A stretch of 8,637 nucleotides of DNA, from positions 47,560 through 56,196 of the forward strand of contig DGYW01000032.1 of assembly GCA_002396805.1 (NCBI GenBank), written 5' to 3'. This DNA comes from Firmicutes bacterium UBA4996. GTDB taxonomy: Bacteria; Bacillota; Limnochordia; Darwinibacteriales; Darwinibacteriaceae. The notes below the pieces were generated by a model that did no database searches, was not told where the DNA came from, and saw nothing but the letters and a program-made list of their open reading frames with translations. The position numbers were made by a program, and so were the translations under genes. Below are positions 1 to 7,347 of this stretch, one piece after another (the first letter of the stretch is position 1; each line of letters opens with the position of its first letter).

Positions 1-222
1 TCCCAGTTTACCCTCTATGGGGATTGTCGGAGAGGGCGAAGGCCCAGCTTTAGTTCTGCCGCTTCACCGGAGCAGGCAGATGATTTATACGAGATGTTTG
101 TTGAAAAGTTGCGAGTAGAAGGCTTGCATGTGGTTACGGGTGTTTTTCAAGCCCACATGGAAGTCGCCTTGGTAAATGATGGGCCAGTCACCATGTTATT
201 AAGCTCTGGAGGGGAATTTTAA
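1..222 (+). CDS. dtd: D-aminoacyl-tRNA deacylase, C-terminal part (5' end outside the window)
   Basis: Seventy-three in-frame residues are visible before the TAA at 220-222; family members are about 149 residues, so roughly half is missing to the left. The family is a homodimeric cytosolic proofreading enzyme that hydrolyses D-aminoacyl-tRNA (and mischarged Gly-tRNA-Ala), recycling tRNA. Two hallmark motifs are present: SQFTLYGD at visible residues 1-8, which carries the catalytic-site serine/glutamine/threonine region, and NDGPVT at residues 59-64, which contains the cross-subunit Gly-cisPro element (G61-P62) that rejects L-amino acids. The stretch GRRPSF between them is also typical. The stop codon lies one base before the next gene's ATG, so the two are almost certainly co-transcribed. 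The product is intact as far as seen, and the family assignment is secure. Confidence 0.96.
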   Translation, partial: SQFTLYGDCRRGRRPSFSSAASPEQADDLYEMFVEKLRVEGLHVVTGVFQAHMEVALVNDGPVTMLLSSGGEF

Positions 223-223
223 G

Positions 224-832
224 ATGCAGGTAAAGAAATTTGTGGTTAATCCCCTCGGGGTCAATTGCTATGTTGTATACCATCAAGGAGAAGCGGTCAT
301 TGTGGATCCAGGCGAAGCTTCGGAAGAGATTTTGGAGTTTATTCAGCAAGAAAACCTACAGGTTGTAGCCATTATTAACACCCACGGACATGCGGATCAT
401 ATTGCGGGCAATGGGTGGATTATGGAAAAAACGAAGGCCCCCCTCTGGATTCACGAATTGGAGGCACCATATTTGTCTGACCCTAATCTCCATTTAGGAC
501 CCATGATTGGGCAGGAATTCCCTTCTGTGGAAGCTCAGCGCTTGCTAAAGGCTGGGGATATTATCACTCTAGGGGATAAAAACTTAGAAGTATTGCACAC
601 CCCGGGGCACTCACCAGGTGGGATAGCCCTTTATGGTGCTGGTTTTTTGATTAGTGGGGATACTTTGTTTAAATCTTCCGTTGGAAGGTGGGATCTACCC
701 CAAGGAGATCAAGCAGTATTGCAGCAAAGTCTAGCACGCCTTGCCCTTCTGCCTCCAGAAACGGTGGTTTATCCAGGACACGGTTCCTCTACTACTATCC
801 AAGACGAAGTTGAAAGCAATCCCTTTTTCTAA
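224..832 (+). CDS. MBL-fold metallo-hydrolase, glyoxalase-II-like (YqgX/YcbL type)
   Basis: This is a 202-residue cytosolic metallo-beta-lactamase-fold protein, probably a thioester hydrolase of the short glyoxalase-II-like group. The full dinuclear metal site is visible: THGHADH at residues 53-59 (His54, His56, Asp58, His59), HTPGHS with His129, SGDTLF with Asp146, and YPGHG with His186. It lacks the C-terminal substrate domain of classical glyoxalase II (about 250 residues), as in YqgX/YcbL-type enzymes, so its true substrate cannot be fixed from sequence. GGAGGGG at 208-214, nine bases before the ATG, supports the start at 224. The gene is one base downstream of dtd, and its stop is close to or overlaps the start of hemZ, indicating one transcript. 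This dtd/MBL/hemZ neighbourhood is, to my knowledge, common in Clostridia; no functional link among the three is established by the sequence. Confidence 0.9.
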   Translation: MQVKKFVVNPLGVNCYVVYHQGEAVIVDPGEASEEILEFIQQENLQVVAIINTHGHADHIAGNGWIMEKTKAPLWIHELEAPYLSDPNLHLGPMIGQEFPSVEAQRLLKAGDIITLGDKNLEVLHTPGHSPGGIALYGAGFLISGDTLFKSSVGRWDLPQGDQAVLQQSLARLALLPPETVVYPGHGSSTTIQDEVESNPFF

Positions 833-836
833 GGAC

Positions 837-2330
837 GTGGATGAGATAAGTATTTCCTATCATTTTGGAACAGAAAATTTTCAAGTTCGGGCCCCTGAGG
901 ATCTTGTAGCTACGATTGAATCCACAGTGCGCTCCTTGTTACCAAACGCTCAATTTGGCTCCGGCCAGGTCATACAGGTACAGGTTTCTTGGGAACAAGA
1001 TGGGTGCCTCTATGTGCAGGTGGACCTTGCTAACCAATCGTGGAATTATCGGGACACGGAGATCCTTGATTCTCGCTACGATGAAAGCGATCGAGAACGG
1101 AGGGCCAAGGAACGGGTACGATTCGGGATTCACCGACTATTGGAAGAGACCTTTCATCTAGCACCTAGTCCTTGGGGCATCTTAACTGGAGTGCGTCCCA
1201 CTAAACTAGTCCACTCCCTCTTGGATCGGGGTTTTTCTACGCCTGAAGTGTCTACCCTTCTAAATACAGTCTACGGCCTGAGTGCTGAGAAGATTGCACT
1301 CATTCTACCGGTGGTTAATAAACAGAGGTCTTACTTTCATCCCTCGCCAAATCAACCCGTAAGCATTTATCTGGGCATCCCTTTTTGCCCTACTCGATGT
1401 AGTTATTGCTCTTTTGCCGCTTATCCACTTGGGAGTCATGGCCATTTGCTAAAGGGTTTCTTGCAGGCTCTTAAAGTGGAAATTCAAGAGGTAGGAAACC
1501 TCCTGCACAGCCTAGGTGTGGAAGTGGAAACAGTTTATCTCGGAGGCGGGACACCAACCACAGTTCAAGGACCAGATTTAGCAGAAATGCTTCATTTGAT
1601 CCGAAAACATCTGGTTACTACTTCAACCACAGAATTTACTGTAGAAGCTGGAAGACCTGAGACCCTATCACTGGAGACTTTATGTATTTTAAAGGAAGCG
1701 CAGGTAGATCGGATTAGTATCAACCCGCAAACGATGCATCAGTCAACTCTAGAACGGATTGGGCGCCAGCATAGTGTGGAACAAGTCTACACTGCCTACA
1801 GTCTAGCTCGCCAGGTTGGAATTCCGATAATTAATATGGATCTAATCTTGGGTCTACCCGGGGAAAAACTAGAGCATGTGGAGGAGACTCTGTCCAAAAT
1901 TGCTTCGCTGCGACCAGACAATCTTACCGTCCATAGCTTGGCCATCAAACGGGCTTCGCGTTTGAAAAGGGAGGCACGAGATGTTCAAATTGCCCAAGAG
2001 GAAGGGGAGGCTATGGCGGCTATGGCCCAAGACTTCGCCTCCAACTTGGGAATGTTCCCCTATTATCTATATCGTCAACGCTATATTTTAGGTGACTTAG
2101 AGAATATCGGTTATGCTAGGCCAGGTTTGGAGTCCAGGTATAATATCCAGATGATGGAAGAACGTCAAACCATTATTGCCCTCGGTGGTGGTGGGATCAC
2201 TAAGTTAGTTGACCCCGACTTAAGCCTAGTAAGGTTAGCAAATCCGAAATGCCCGGCCACCTATAGCCAGCAGATCAGAGATGGTTTGGAGACTAAAATT
2301 GCCCAGATTGGGAAGCACTTGTTGGTTTGA
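837..2330 (+). CDS. hemZ: HemZ-family radical SAM protein (coproporphyrinogen III dehydrogenase-like)
   Basis: This is a cytosolic radical-SAM enzyme of the HemZ branch of the HemN/HemW family, annotated as oxygen-independent coproporphyrinogen III dehydrogenase. The haem-synthetic role of HemZ is less well supported than that of HemN. With the GTG start at 837 the protein has 497 residues, close to the roughly 500 of B. subtilis HemZ. Visible landmarks are a HemZ-specific N-terminal region ending in WGILTGVRPTK (113-123), the 4Fe-4S motif CPTRCSYC (Cys184, Cys188, Cys191), the SAM-binding GGGTPT (236-241), VEAGRP (269-274), RISINPQT (292-299), NMDLILGLPGE (333-343), PYYLYRQ (408-414) and NIGYA (423-427). 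The start is uncertain: the frame is open back to a TTG at 741, with another TTG at 810. GTG 837 gives the family length, but its only purine-rich stretch, AAGGA at 831-835, is abnormally close. Translational coupling to the preceding gene is likely. Confidence 0.9.
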   Translation: MDEISISYHFGTENFQVRAPEDLVATIESTVRSLLPNAQFGSGQVIQVQVSWEQDGCLYVQVDLANQSWNYRDTEILDSRYDESDRERRAKERVRFGIHRLLEETFHLAPSPWGILTGVRPTKLVHSLLDRGFSTPEVSTLLNTVYGLSAEKIALILPVVNKQRSYFHPSPNQPVSIYLGIPFCPTRCSYCSFAAYPLGSHGHLLKGFLQALKVEIQEVGNLLHSLGVEVETVYLGGGTPTTVQGPDLAEMLHLIRKHLVTTSTTEFTVEAGRPETLSLETLCILKEAQVDRISINPQTMHQSTLERIGRQHSVEQVYTAYSLARQVGIPIINMDLILGLPGEKLEHVEETLSKIASLRPDNLTVHSLAIKRASRLKREARDVQIAQEEGEAMAAMAQDFASNLGMFPYYLYRQRYILGDLENIGYARPGLESRYNIQMMEERQTIIALGGGGITKLVDPDLSLVRLANPKCPATYSQQIRDGLETKIAQIGKHLLV

Positions 2331-2355
2331 CAGAGAACTGCATTTCAAGTACAAT
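2327..2355 (+). promoter_or_regulatory. Predicted sigma-A promoter for the parvulin-TPR gene
   Basis: TTGACA at 2327-2332 is a perfect -35 box, followed after exactly 17 bases by TACAAT at 2350-2355 (five of six matches to the -10 consensus). The -35 box contains the hemZ stop codon (TGA, 2328-2330). Initiation would fall near 2362, giving a leader of about 35 bases with a purine-rich GGAAAGGG at 2379-2386 before the ATG at 2397. No terminator is visible after hemZ, so some read-through from upstream is also likely. Confidence 0.75.
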
Positions 2356-2396
2356 TATAATGTTGGCTTTCGTATAATGGAAAGGGTTGGTAGACG

Positions 2397-3860
2397 ATGT
2401 TTTTCCACAAAATGCGGGAACAGATGAAAGTAATTATTATCATCGTTGTGGTGGCCATGGCCGGTGGTTTGCTATGGGCTGGTGGGGCATCCTTGTTTGG
2501 CGGAAAGCAAAATTCTCAGCCTGCACAAGCAGCGGCACCAGTGGCTGTAGTAAATGGTCAGGCAATCTCTTATTATGACTTGTATCATACTTTTATTAAT
2601 CGTTTGCAACAAATTGAGCAAGAACAAGGCATACTACCAGGTAGATCCTATGAAGCCGTGCGTTTCCAAGCTTTGGAATCCTTGGTTGGTAGTGTGATCA
2701 TTAGTCAAGAAATTGATAATCGAAAGCTGACCGCGTCTAAAGCTGAAATTGACCAAGAATACCAAAATATCGTGGATCAATTTCCTAGTGTAGATGACTT
2801 TAAATTACAGCTCCAGTGGGCTGGTCTAACTGAGGACGTTTTGAAGGCCCGTTTAGCTGAAGAAATAAAGTTCGATAAGCTCAAACAGGAGATTATTGGC
2901 GATCTGCCTGTTAGCGATCGGGAAATCCAGGAAGCCTACGAACGGGTCCGAGCCAGTCATATCTTGATTACTCCAGATACCGATAGCGAAGAAGGATGGG
3001 CTGAGGCGGAGCAAAAAGCTCAAGAGATTTGGTCTGAACTCACTTTGGACAACTTCGCAGAGTTGGCCAAATTGCATTCGGAAGATTCCAGTGCTGAGCA
3101 GGGCGGGGATCTAGGATATATCTCTAGAGGCCGAACAGTACCAGAATTTGAAGCAGCTGTCTTTGCTTTAGCTGTAGATGAAATTAGCGAGCCTGTCCGT
3201 TCCATGTATGGATATCATTTGATTACTGTTACGGAACGCCAGGAAGCTGAAGGGGAAGAATTCGAGAATGTTCGTTCCCTCATTGAAGACATGATCCGCG
3301 AAGAGAAAGGTCAAGAAGATCTAGTGGCTTGGTTCGAAGGACTGCGGGAACAAGCTGAAGTTCTCTACACTGATCATCAAATGAACGCTTATAACCAAGT
3401 GCGTTTAGGCAATTTCGAAGATGCGACCCATTATTACAAGTTGGCCATCGAGGAACAACCTAACGACGGCTATCTCTATGCATCTCTAGGTGATGTATAT
3501 AGCGAACTGGGGCAGTTGGATGAGGCTATTGCTCAGTACGAGTCAGCGACTGAAAAATTTAGCACGGACTTTTCCTTGTATATGGCCTTGGGGCAACTGT
3601 ATGAGCAGGCGGATAGGATCGACGAAGCTGTGGAAGCCTACTTGAAATCGTCTGAACTTGCGCCAAATGACATTTTTGCTCAACTAAGCCTGTATAGCTA
3701 TGTCAATAGGCTAGAGCGTTATGAAGAGGCTAAGATTATTGAAGAACGCATCGCGGCTTATCAAGAATTGCAGAGCGAGCGCTTAAAAGAACAAGAAGCT
3801 GCCACGCAGGCTTCTGAATCGGCAGAGGAACCAATAGAAGAGTCTGCCACGGAAAACTAA
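2397..3860 (+). CDS. Membrane-anchored SurA/parvulin-type peptidyl-prolyl isomerase with C-terminal TPR repeats
   Basis: This 487-residue predicted extracytoplasmic foldase has a short basic N-terminus, one strongly hydrophobic segment (about 12-36) and a low-complexity Ala/Gln/Pro linker. A SurA_N-like chaperone region (about 48-170) begins VAVVNGQAIS. A parvulin domain (about 184-282) carries ASHIL (186-190, His188), GGDLGY (236-241) and YGYHLI (271-276). Four TPR-like units follow (about 327-460) with an exact 34-residue period: Ala343, Ala377, Ala411 and Ala445 occupy the equivalent position. The tail is acidic. No cysteine lipobox follows the hydrophobic segment, so unlike PrsA it is probably not a lipoprotein. 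The linker is long for signal-peptidase cleavage, which favours a retained membrane anchor, but cleavage near AQA (44-46) is not excluded. By family it would isomerise Xaa-Pro bonds in secreted clients; the TPRs suggest a partner protein, which is inference. GGAAAGGG ten bases upstream supports ATG 2397; in-frame ATGs at 2412 and 2424 have weaker sites. Confidence 0.85.
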   Translation: MFFHKMREQMKVIIIIVVVAMAGGLLWAGGASLFGGKQNSQPAQAAAPVAVVNGQAISYYDLYHTFINRLQQIEQEQGILPGRSYEAVRFQALESLVGSVIISQEIDNRKLTASKAEIDQEYQNIVDQFPSVDDFKLQLQWAGLTEDVLKARLAEEIKFDKLKQEIIGDLPVSDREIQEAYERVRASHILITPDTDSEEGWAEAEQKAQEIWSELTLDNFAELAKLHSEDSSAEQGGDLGYISRGRTVPEFEAAVFALAVDEISEPVRSMYGYHLITVTERQEAEGEEFENVRSLIEDMIREEKGQEDLVAWFEGLREQAEVLYTDHQMNAYNQVRLGNFEDATHYYKLAIEEQPNDGYLYASLGDVYSELGQLDEAIAQYESATEKFSTDFSLYMALGQLYEQADRIDEAVEAYLKSSELAPNDIFAQLSLYSYVNRLERYEEAKIIEERIAAYQELQSERLKEQEAATQASESAEEPIEESATEN

Positions 3861-3867
3861 GACTTAG

Positions 3868-3899
3868 GCGAGTGGTGGCCATCATCACTCGCTTTTTTT
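3868..3899 (+). terminator. Intrinsic terminator after the parvulin-TPR gene
   Basis: GCGAGTG at 3868-3874 pairs perfectly with CACTCGC at 3886-3892. The stem can continue inward through four more pairs (two of them G-U) to a three-base loop, and seven T residues follow at 3893-3899. It begins eight bases after the TAA of the parvulin gene and lies only 25 bases before the hisS start codon. Confidence 0.85.
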
Positions 3900-3924
3900 A
3901 GAAGAGAAAGAGGGGGATCCAAGC

Positions 3925-5187
3925 ATGGCGTTGACAACAAGACCGCGGGGAACTAACGATATTGTACCTGGAGAAATTGAGCTATGGTTAGAATTAGAGG
4001 AAAAGATTAGACAGGTTTGCCATGCCTATGGCTATCAAGAAATCCGCACCCCCATGTTCGAACATACAGAACTTTTCCAAAGGGGAATTGGAGATACAAC
4101 AGACATAGTTGAAAAGGAAATGTATACGTTTGTGGACAGGGGTCAACGGAGTATTACCTTGCGTCCAGAAGGGACAGCACCAGTGGTGCGTGCCTATCTG
4201 GAAAACAAGTTGGGCAGTGGTGCCCTACCTGTGAAGGTATTTTATTATGGGCCAATGTTTCGCTACGAAAGACCCCAATCAGGACGTTATCGCCAATTTA
4301 CCCAATTCGGTTTGGAAGTATTGGGATCTGCGGATCCGCTTCTGGACGTTGAGACCATTGTCTTACCGCTAGAAGTATATAAGGCTTGTGGCCTAACTGG
4401 GTTTACAGTAGAGCTGAATAGTATTGGGTGTGCTAGTTGTCGTACAGCCTATCGAGAAGAGTTAATAGCTTATTTCGAACCTCAGGTTGACGGTTTGTGT
4501 AGCAACTGTAAGTCGCGGCTACACCGCAATCCTCTCCGTTTGCTAGACTGCAAGAATGAAAGTTGTCAGCCCATTCTTAACGGGGCACCCAATATTGCTG
4601 ATTATCTCTGCGACGATTGCGCTGATCACTTTACCCAAGTGCGCACCTACTTAGATGCCCTGGAGATTAGCTATAAGATTAATCCGCGTTTGGTACGGGG
4701 ATTCGATTATTATACGCGCACGGTTTTTGAAGTAACCTATTCTGAACTGGGATCCCAAAATGCCATCGGAGCAGGTGGAAGGTACGATGGATTAGTTGAA
4801 GAGTGCGGTGGCGAGCATACGCCGGCAGTGGGATTTGCGGTAGGAGTAGAGCGCCTCTTATTAGCCCTTAAGACGCAGGATAAACTACAGGCAGGTGCAA
4901 AAAGACCCAGTGCCTATTTAGTCCATTTCGGCGGGGAGAGTAAAATTAAGGCTGCTCAAGTTGCCTACTTTTTGCGGAGTCAAAGTCTCTGGGTTGAGCT
5001 AGATTATCTAGATCGCAGTGTGCGGGCCCAAATGAAAGCAGCTAATCGTTTTGGAAGCAACTATGTCCTAGTTTTTGGCGAAACGGAGTTAGCTAATAAT
5101 CAGGTGCTGATTCGCAACATGAGCGATGGACAGGAACAGCTACAGAGTCTAGATGAACTAACAGAGTTAATGAAGATTTTAGCTTAG
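3925..5187 (+). CDS. hisS: Histidyl-tRNA synthetase
   Basis: This 420-residue class II aminoacyl-tRNA synthetase charges tRNA-His with histidine in the cytosol; full-length for the bacterial family. Visible are the N-terminal RPRGTNDI (6-13), TLRPEGT (78-84), class II motif 2 with MFRYERPQSGRYRQF (111-125), the histidine-binding LVRGFDYYTR (256-265), and motif 3 around AVGFAVGVER (301-310). An anticodon-binding domain occupies about residue 328 to the end. The insertion domain carries eight cysteines (169, 172, 192, 195, 209, 214, 229, 232) in CxxC-like pairs, as in many Firmicute HisRS proteins, perhaps binding zinc. AGGGGG at 3911-3916, eight bases before ATG 3925, supports the start. The gene follows a terminator with no clear promoter of its own and shows no T-box leader. 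aspS follows after 13 bases, so hisS-aspS form one transcription unit. Confidence 0.98.
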   Translation: MALTTRPRGTNDIVPGEIELWLELEEKIRQVCHAYGYQEIRTPMFEHTELFQRGIGDTTDIVEKEMYTFVDRGQRSITLRPEGTAPVVRAYLENKLGSGALPVKVFYYGPMFRYERPQSGRYRQFTQFGLEVLGSADPLLDVETIVLPLEVYKACGLTGFTVELNSIGCASCRTAYREELIAYFEPQVDGLCSNCKSRLHRNPLRLLDCKNESCQPILNGAPNIADYLCDDCADHFTQVRTYLDALEISYKINPRLVRGFDYYTRTVFEVTYSELGSQNAIGAGGRYDGLVEECGGEHTPAVGFAVGVERLLLALKTQDKLQAGAKRPSAYLVHFGGESKIKAAQVAYFLRSQSLWVELDYLDRSVRAQMKAANRFGSNYVLVFGETELANNQVLIRNMSDGQEQLQSLDELTELMKILA

Positions 5188-5200
5188 GAGCGTGTAAGGG

Positions 5201-6970
5201 ATGACGGACTGGAAAAGAACCCACCATTGTGGGCAGATGAATCAGGAATTCTTAGGAGAGACAGTAGTGCTAAATGGCTGGGTCAATCGAAGACGAGATT
5301 TAGGGCAAGTAATCTTTATTGACCTAAGGGATCGTTCTGGTATTGTTCAGATCGTCTTAGATCCAGAAGTGTTGGGGCCAGAACAGTTTGCCGTTGCCGG
5401 AACCTTGCGCAACGAATTTGTTGTTTCTGTAGCTGGAACGGTGGTAGCACGCCCAGAAGGACAGGCTAACTTAAATATGCCCACTGGTGAAGTGGAGCTT
5501 CATGTTACCAAGCTAGAACTCTTAGCCGAGGCCAAGACCCCTCCATTTCCCATCCATCAGGCTGAGGATGTGGACGAATCCTTGCGTTTAAAGTACCGTT
5601 ATTTACATTTGCGTAGCAAAGAGCTGCAAGATACTATCGCCTTACGCCATCGGGTAGTGGCAGAGGTACGCTCTTATCTAGATCAGGCAGGATTTTTAGA
5701 GATTGAGACACCGCTTTTGATCAGATCTACTCCAGAGGGGGCCAGGGACTACATTGTACCAAGTAGAGTTCATCCTGGGGAGTTTTATGCCTTACCCCAA
5801 TCTCCACAGCTCTTTAAACAGCTTCTAATGATTGGTGGTTTTGAGCGTTATTATCAAATTGCCCGTTGTTTTAGGGACGAGGATTTACGGGCAGATCGCC
5901 AGCCAGAGTTCACCCAAATTGACGTAGAGATGTCCTTTGTCGATCGCGAAGAAGTAATGTCCACCATGGAGAAGATGATTCTGCACGTACTTAAGGAGGT
6001 AAAGGGAATCGAGGTTTCCACCCCCTTGCAACGCATGTCTTATCAAGAAGCTATGGATCGCTATGGTTCTGACAAACCCGATACGCGCTTTGGCATGGAA
6101 CTACAGGATCTAACTTCATTTTTGGGAGAGAGCGAATTTAGAGTCTTTACGGAAACAATCAAATCCCAAGGGGTAATTAAAGGGATTAAGGTGAGAGGCT
6201 GCTCTACTTTCACGCGCAGGCAATTAGACGACTTGGGAGAAAAAGCGGCCGCATGGGGGGCGAAGGGTCTAATTTGGATGGCCCTGGAAGAAGAACAAGT
6301 GCGCTCACCAATCGCTAAGTTCTTAAGTCCTGACGAACTTGATGCCATTATCGAGACACTTGAGGGTGAAGTGGGTGATCTTTTACTCATAGTTGCTGGT
6401 CCCTATGATCTGGTTAGTGAAGTATTAGGTCGTTTACGTCTCCTTCTAGGCAGAGAGTTGGGTTTAATCGATCCAGAGCTGTATAATCTACTCTGGGTAG
6501 TGGATTGGCCTCTCCTGGTTTATGATGAGGACAGTGGGCGCTATGTAGCCGCCCATCACCCCTTTACTGCGCCCTTAGATGAGGATATCGATCTACTGGA
6601 GCAGGATCCCGGCAAAGCCCGGGCCAAGGCTTACGACTTAGTTCTAAACGGAGTCGAATTGGGGGGTGGAAGCATTCGGATCACCAACCGCGAGCTCCAA
6701 GAAAGGATGTTTTCTGCCCTTGGCTTCACCATGGAAGAGGCTCAAGCTCAATTTGGCTACTTCTTGGAGGCTTTTGAGTACGGTGCCCCTCCCCACGGAG
6801 GAATAGCCTTTGGGCTAGACCGCTTCGTTATGCTTTTAGCTGGAAGACAATCGATTCGTGACGTTATTGCTTTCCCGAAAACAGTAAGTGCTTCAGATCT
6901 AATGATCGAAGCACCTGCCGCGGTGAATCCTAAGCAATTGGAAGAATTAAAGATCAGCTTGAAACACTGA
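5201..6970 (+). CDS. aspS: Aspartyl-tRNA synthetase
   Basis: This 589-residue bacterial-type class II synthetase charges tRNA-Asp; length and order match the family. An N-terminal OB-fold anticodon-binding domain holds GWVNRRRDLG (26-35) and FIDLRDRSGIVQ (39-50). The catalytic core has motif 1 region GFLEIETP (164-171), TPEGARDY (177-184), ALPQSPQLFKQLLM (197-210), motif 2 CFRDEDLRADRQPEFTQ (223-239) and motif 3 GIAFGLDRF (534-542). The bacterial GAD insertion lies at roughly 290-425. Leu34 in RRDLG is the residue found in E. coli AspRS, whereas the Pseudomonas enzyme that also charges tRNA-Asn has His there. This leans towards a tRNA-Asp-specific enzyme but is not decisive. AGGAG at 5186-5190, overlapping the hisS stop codon, sits ten bases before the ATG. 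The last 17 bases overlap the minus-strand small membrane protein gene, and no terminator is visible downstream. Confidence 0.98.
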   Translation: MTDWKRTHHCGQMNQEFLGETVVLNGWVNRRRDLGQVIFIDLRDRSGIVQIVLDPEVLGPEQFAVAGTLRNEFVVSVAGTVVARPEGQANLNMPTGEVELHVTKLELLAEAKTPPFPIHQAEDVDESLRLKYRYLHLRSKELQDTIALRHRVVAEVRSYLDQAGFLEIETPLLIRSTPEGARDYIVPSRVHPGEFYALPQSPQLFKQLLMIGGFERYYQIARCFRDEDLRADRQPEFTQIDVEMSFVDREEVMSTMEKMILHVLKEVKGIEVSTPLQRMSYQEAMDRYGSDKPDTRFGMELQDLTSFLGESEFRVFTETIKSQGVIKGIKVRGCSTFTRRQLDDLGEKAAAWGAKGLIWMALEEEQVRSPIAKFLSPDELDAIIETLEGEVGDLLLIVAGPYDLVSEVLGRLRLLLGRELGLIDPELYNLLWVVDWPLLVYDEDSGRYVAAHHPFTAPLDEDIDLLEQDPGKARAKAYDLVLNGVELGGGSIRITNRELQERMFSALGFTMEEAQAQFGYFLEAFEYGAPPHGGIAFGLDRFVMLLAGRQSIRDVIAFPKTVSASDLMIEAPAAVNPKQLEELKISLKH

Positions 6971-7235
6971 GAGTCTTTGCCAAATCGTGAACCATATTGG
7001 CTCCCCTAGAGATTACGACTCCGGTAACGAGATAGTCTAGTAAAATGTGGCGCACCGGTATCTGTAAGGTGCTAAGCACTCCAACTCCGGTGCCCCAGGC
7101 TAGGGCGACCCCCAAGCTACCGGCCACAAATGGTATGTATTGTCTGTTGAGACCAGGTAGTGAGGCTTTTATCGTGTTAGTTAACACCTCAACCAAAAAA
7201 GCAATGGCTGTAACCTTACCCAAGAGTTGCTCCAT
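6954..7235 (-). CDS. Small three-helix membrane protein of unknown function (holin-like size)
   Basis: I do not recognise a named family for this 93-residue protein. It is mostly hydrophobic, with three candidate membrane segments (about 6-23, 33-56 and 62-78) separated by short polar turns such as PGLNRQY (27-33). The C-terminal part reads ISRGANMVHDL (75-85), which looks like a conserved, non-random motif and argues that the gene is real. The start at 7235 is set by a perfect AAGGAGGT (7250 down to 7243) seven bases away; an ATG at 7268 is in frame but has no comparable site. The size and topology resemble holins or small phage-derived membrane proteins, but no lysis gene is nearby. It converges on aspS, overlapping its stop by 17 bases, and points away from the 6S RNA gene. 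I found no convincing minus-strand promoter in 7251-7350. Confidence 0.75.
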   Translation of the reverse strand: MEQLLGKVTAIAFLVEVLTNTIKASLPGLNRQYIPFVAGSLGVALAWGTGVGVLSTLQIPVRHILLDYLVTGVVISRGANMVHDLAKTLSVSS

Positions 7236-7242
7236 GTTCAAG

Positions 7243-7250
7243 ACCTCCTT
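7243..7250 (-). promoter_or_regulatory. Ribosome binding site that fixes the start of the small membrane protein
   Basis: On the minus strand AAGGAGGT is complementary to the 16S rRNA 3' end over eight bases and stands seven bases before the ATG at 7235-7233. It selects the 93-residue product over an 11-residue longer reading from 7268. Confidence 0.85.
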
Positions 7251-7312
7251 GCTAAAGCTTATGTCCAACCATTTCTCAGTAGAACCGGCAAAAATCGGTA
7301 CAGGCAGGGGAC

Positions 7313-7341
7313 TTGAAACTAGTGGTACTCTATGATATTAT
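7313..7341 (+). promoter_or_regulatory. Predicted sigma-A promoter of the 6S RNA gene
   Basis: TTGAAA at 7313-7318 and TATTAT at 7336-7341 are separated by exactly 17 bases, each matching the consensus at five of six positions. Initiation would be expected at about 7348-7349. That is where a structured RNA begins whose first bases can pair with its 3' end just before a terminator. No open reading frame with a ribosome binding site follows this promoter before tcdA. Confidence 0.75.
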
Positions 7342-7347
7342 CAAGCT

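Noticed and set aside
2387..2578. Alternate-frame open frame of 63 codons at the start of the parvulin-TPR gene
   Set aside because: It overlaps the well-supported frame, has no homology-like motifs, and uses the same leader without a suitable binding site.
3931..3959. TTGACA just inside hisS as a promoter
   Set aside because: No credible -10 box lies 16-18 bases downstream, and it is inside the coding sequence; the bases encode ordinary HisRS residues.
6061..6390. Minus-strand open frame of 109 codons inside aspS
   Set aside because: It is a serine-rich antisense shadow of conserved AspRS sequence without a ribosome binding site.
7284..7299. Inverted repeat ACCG...CGGT upstream of the 6S promoter, possible operator
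   Set aside because: The arms are only four bases with an eight-base AT-rich spacer, which is expected by chance.
7045..7335. Plus-strand open frame of 96 codons opposite the small membrane protein
   Set aside because: It has no ribosome binding site and lies antisense to a gene with a perfect one. Its composition looks like a translated complement, and its end overlaps the 6S promoter.
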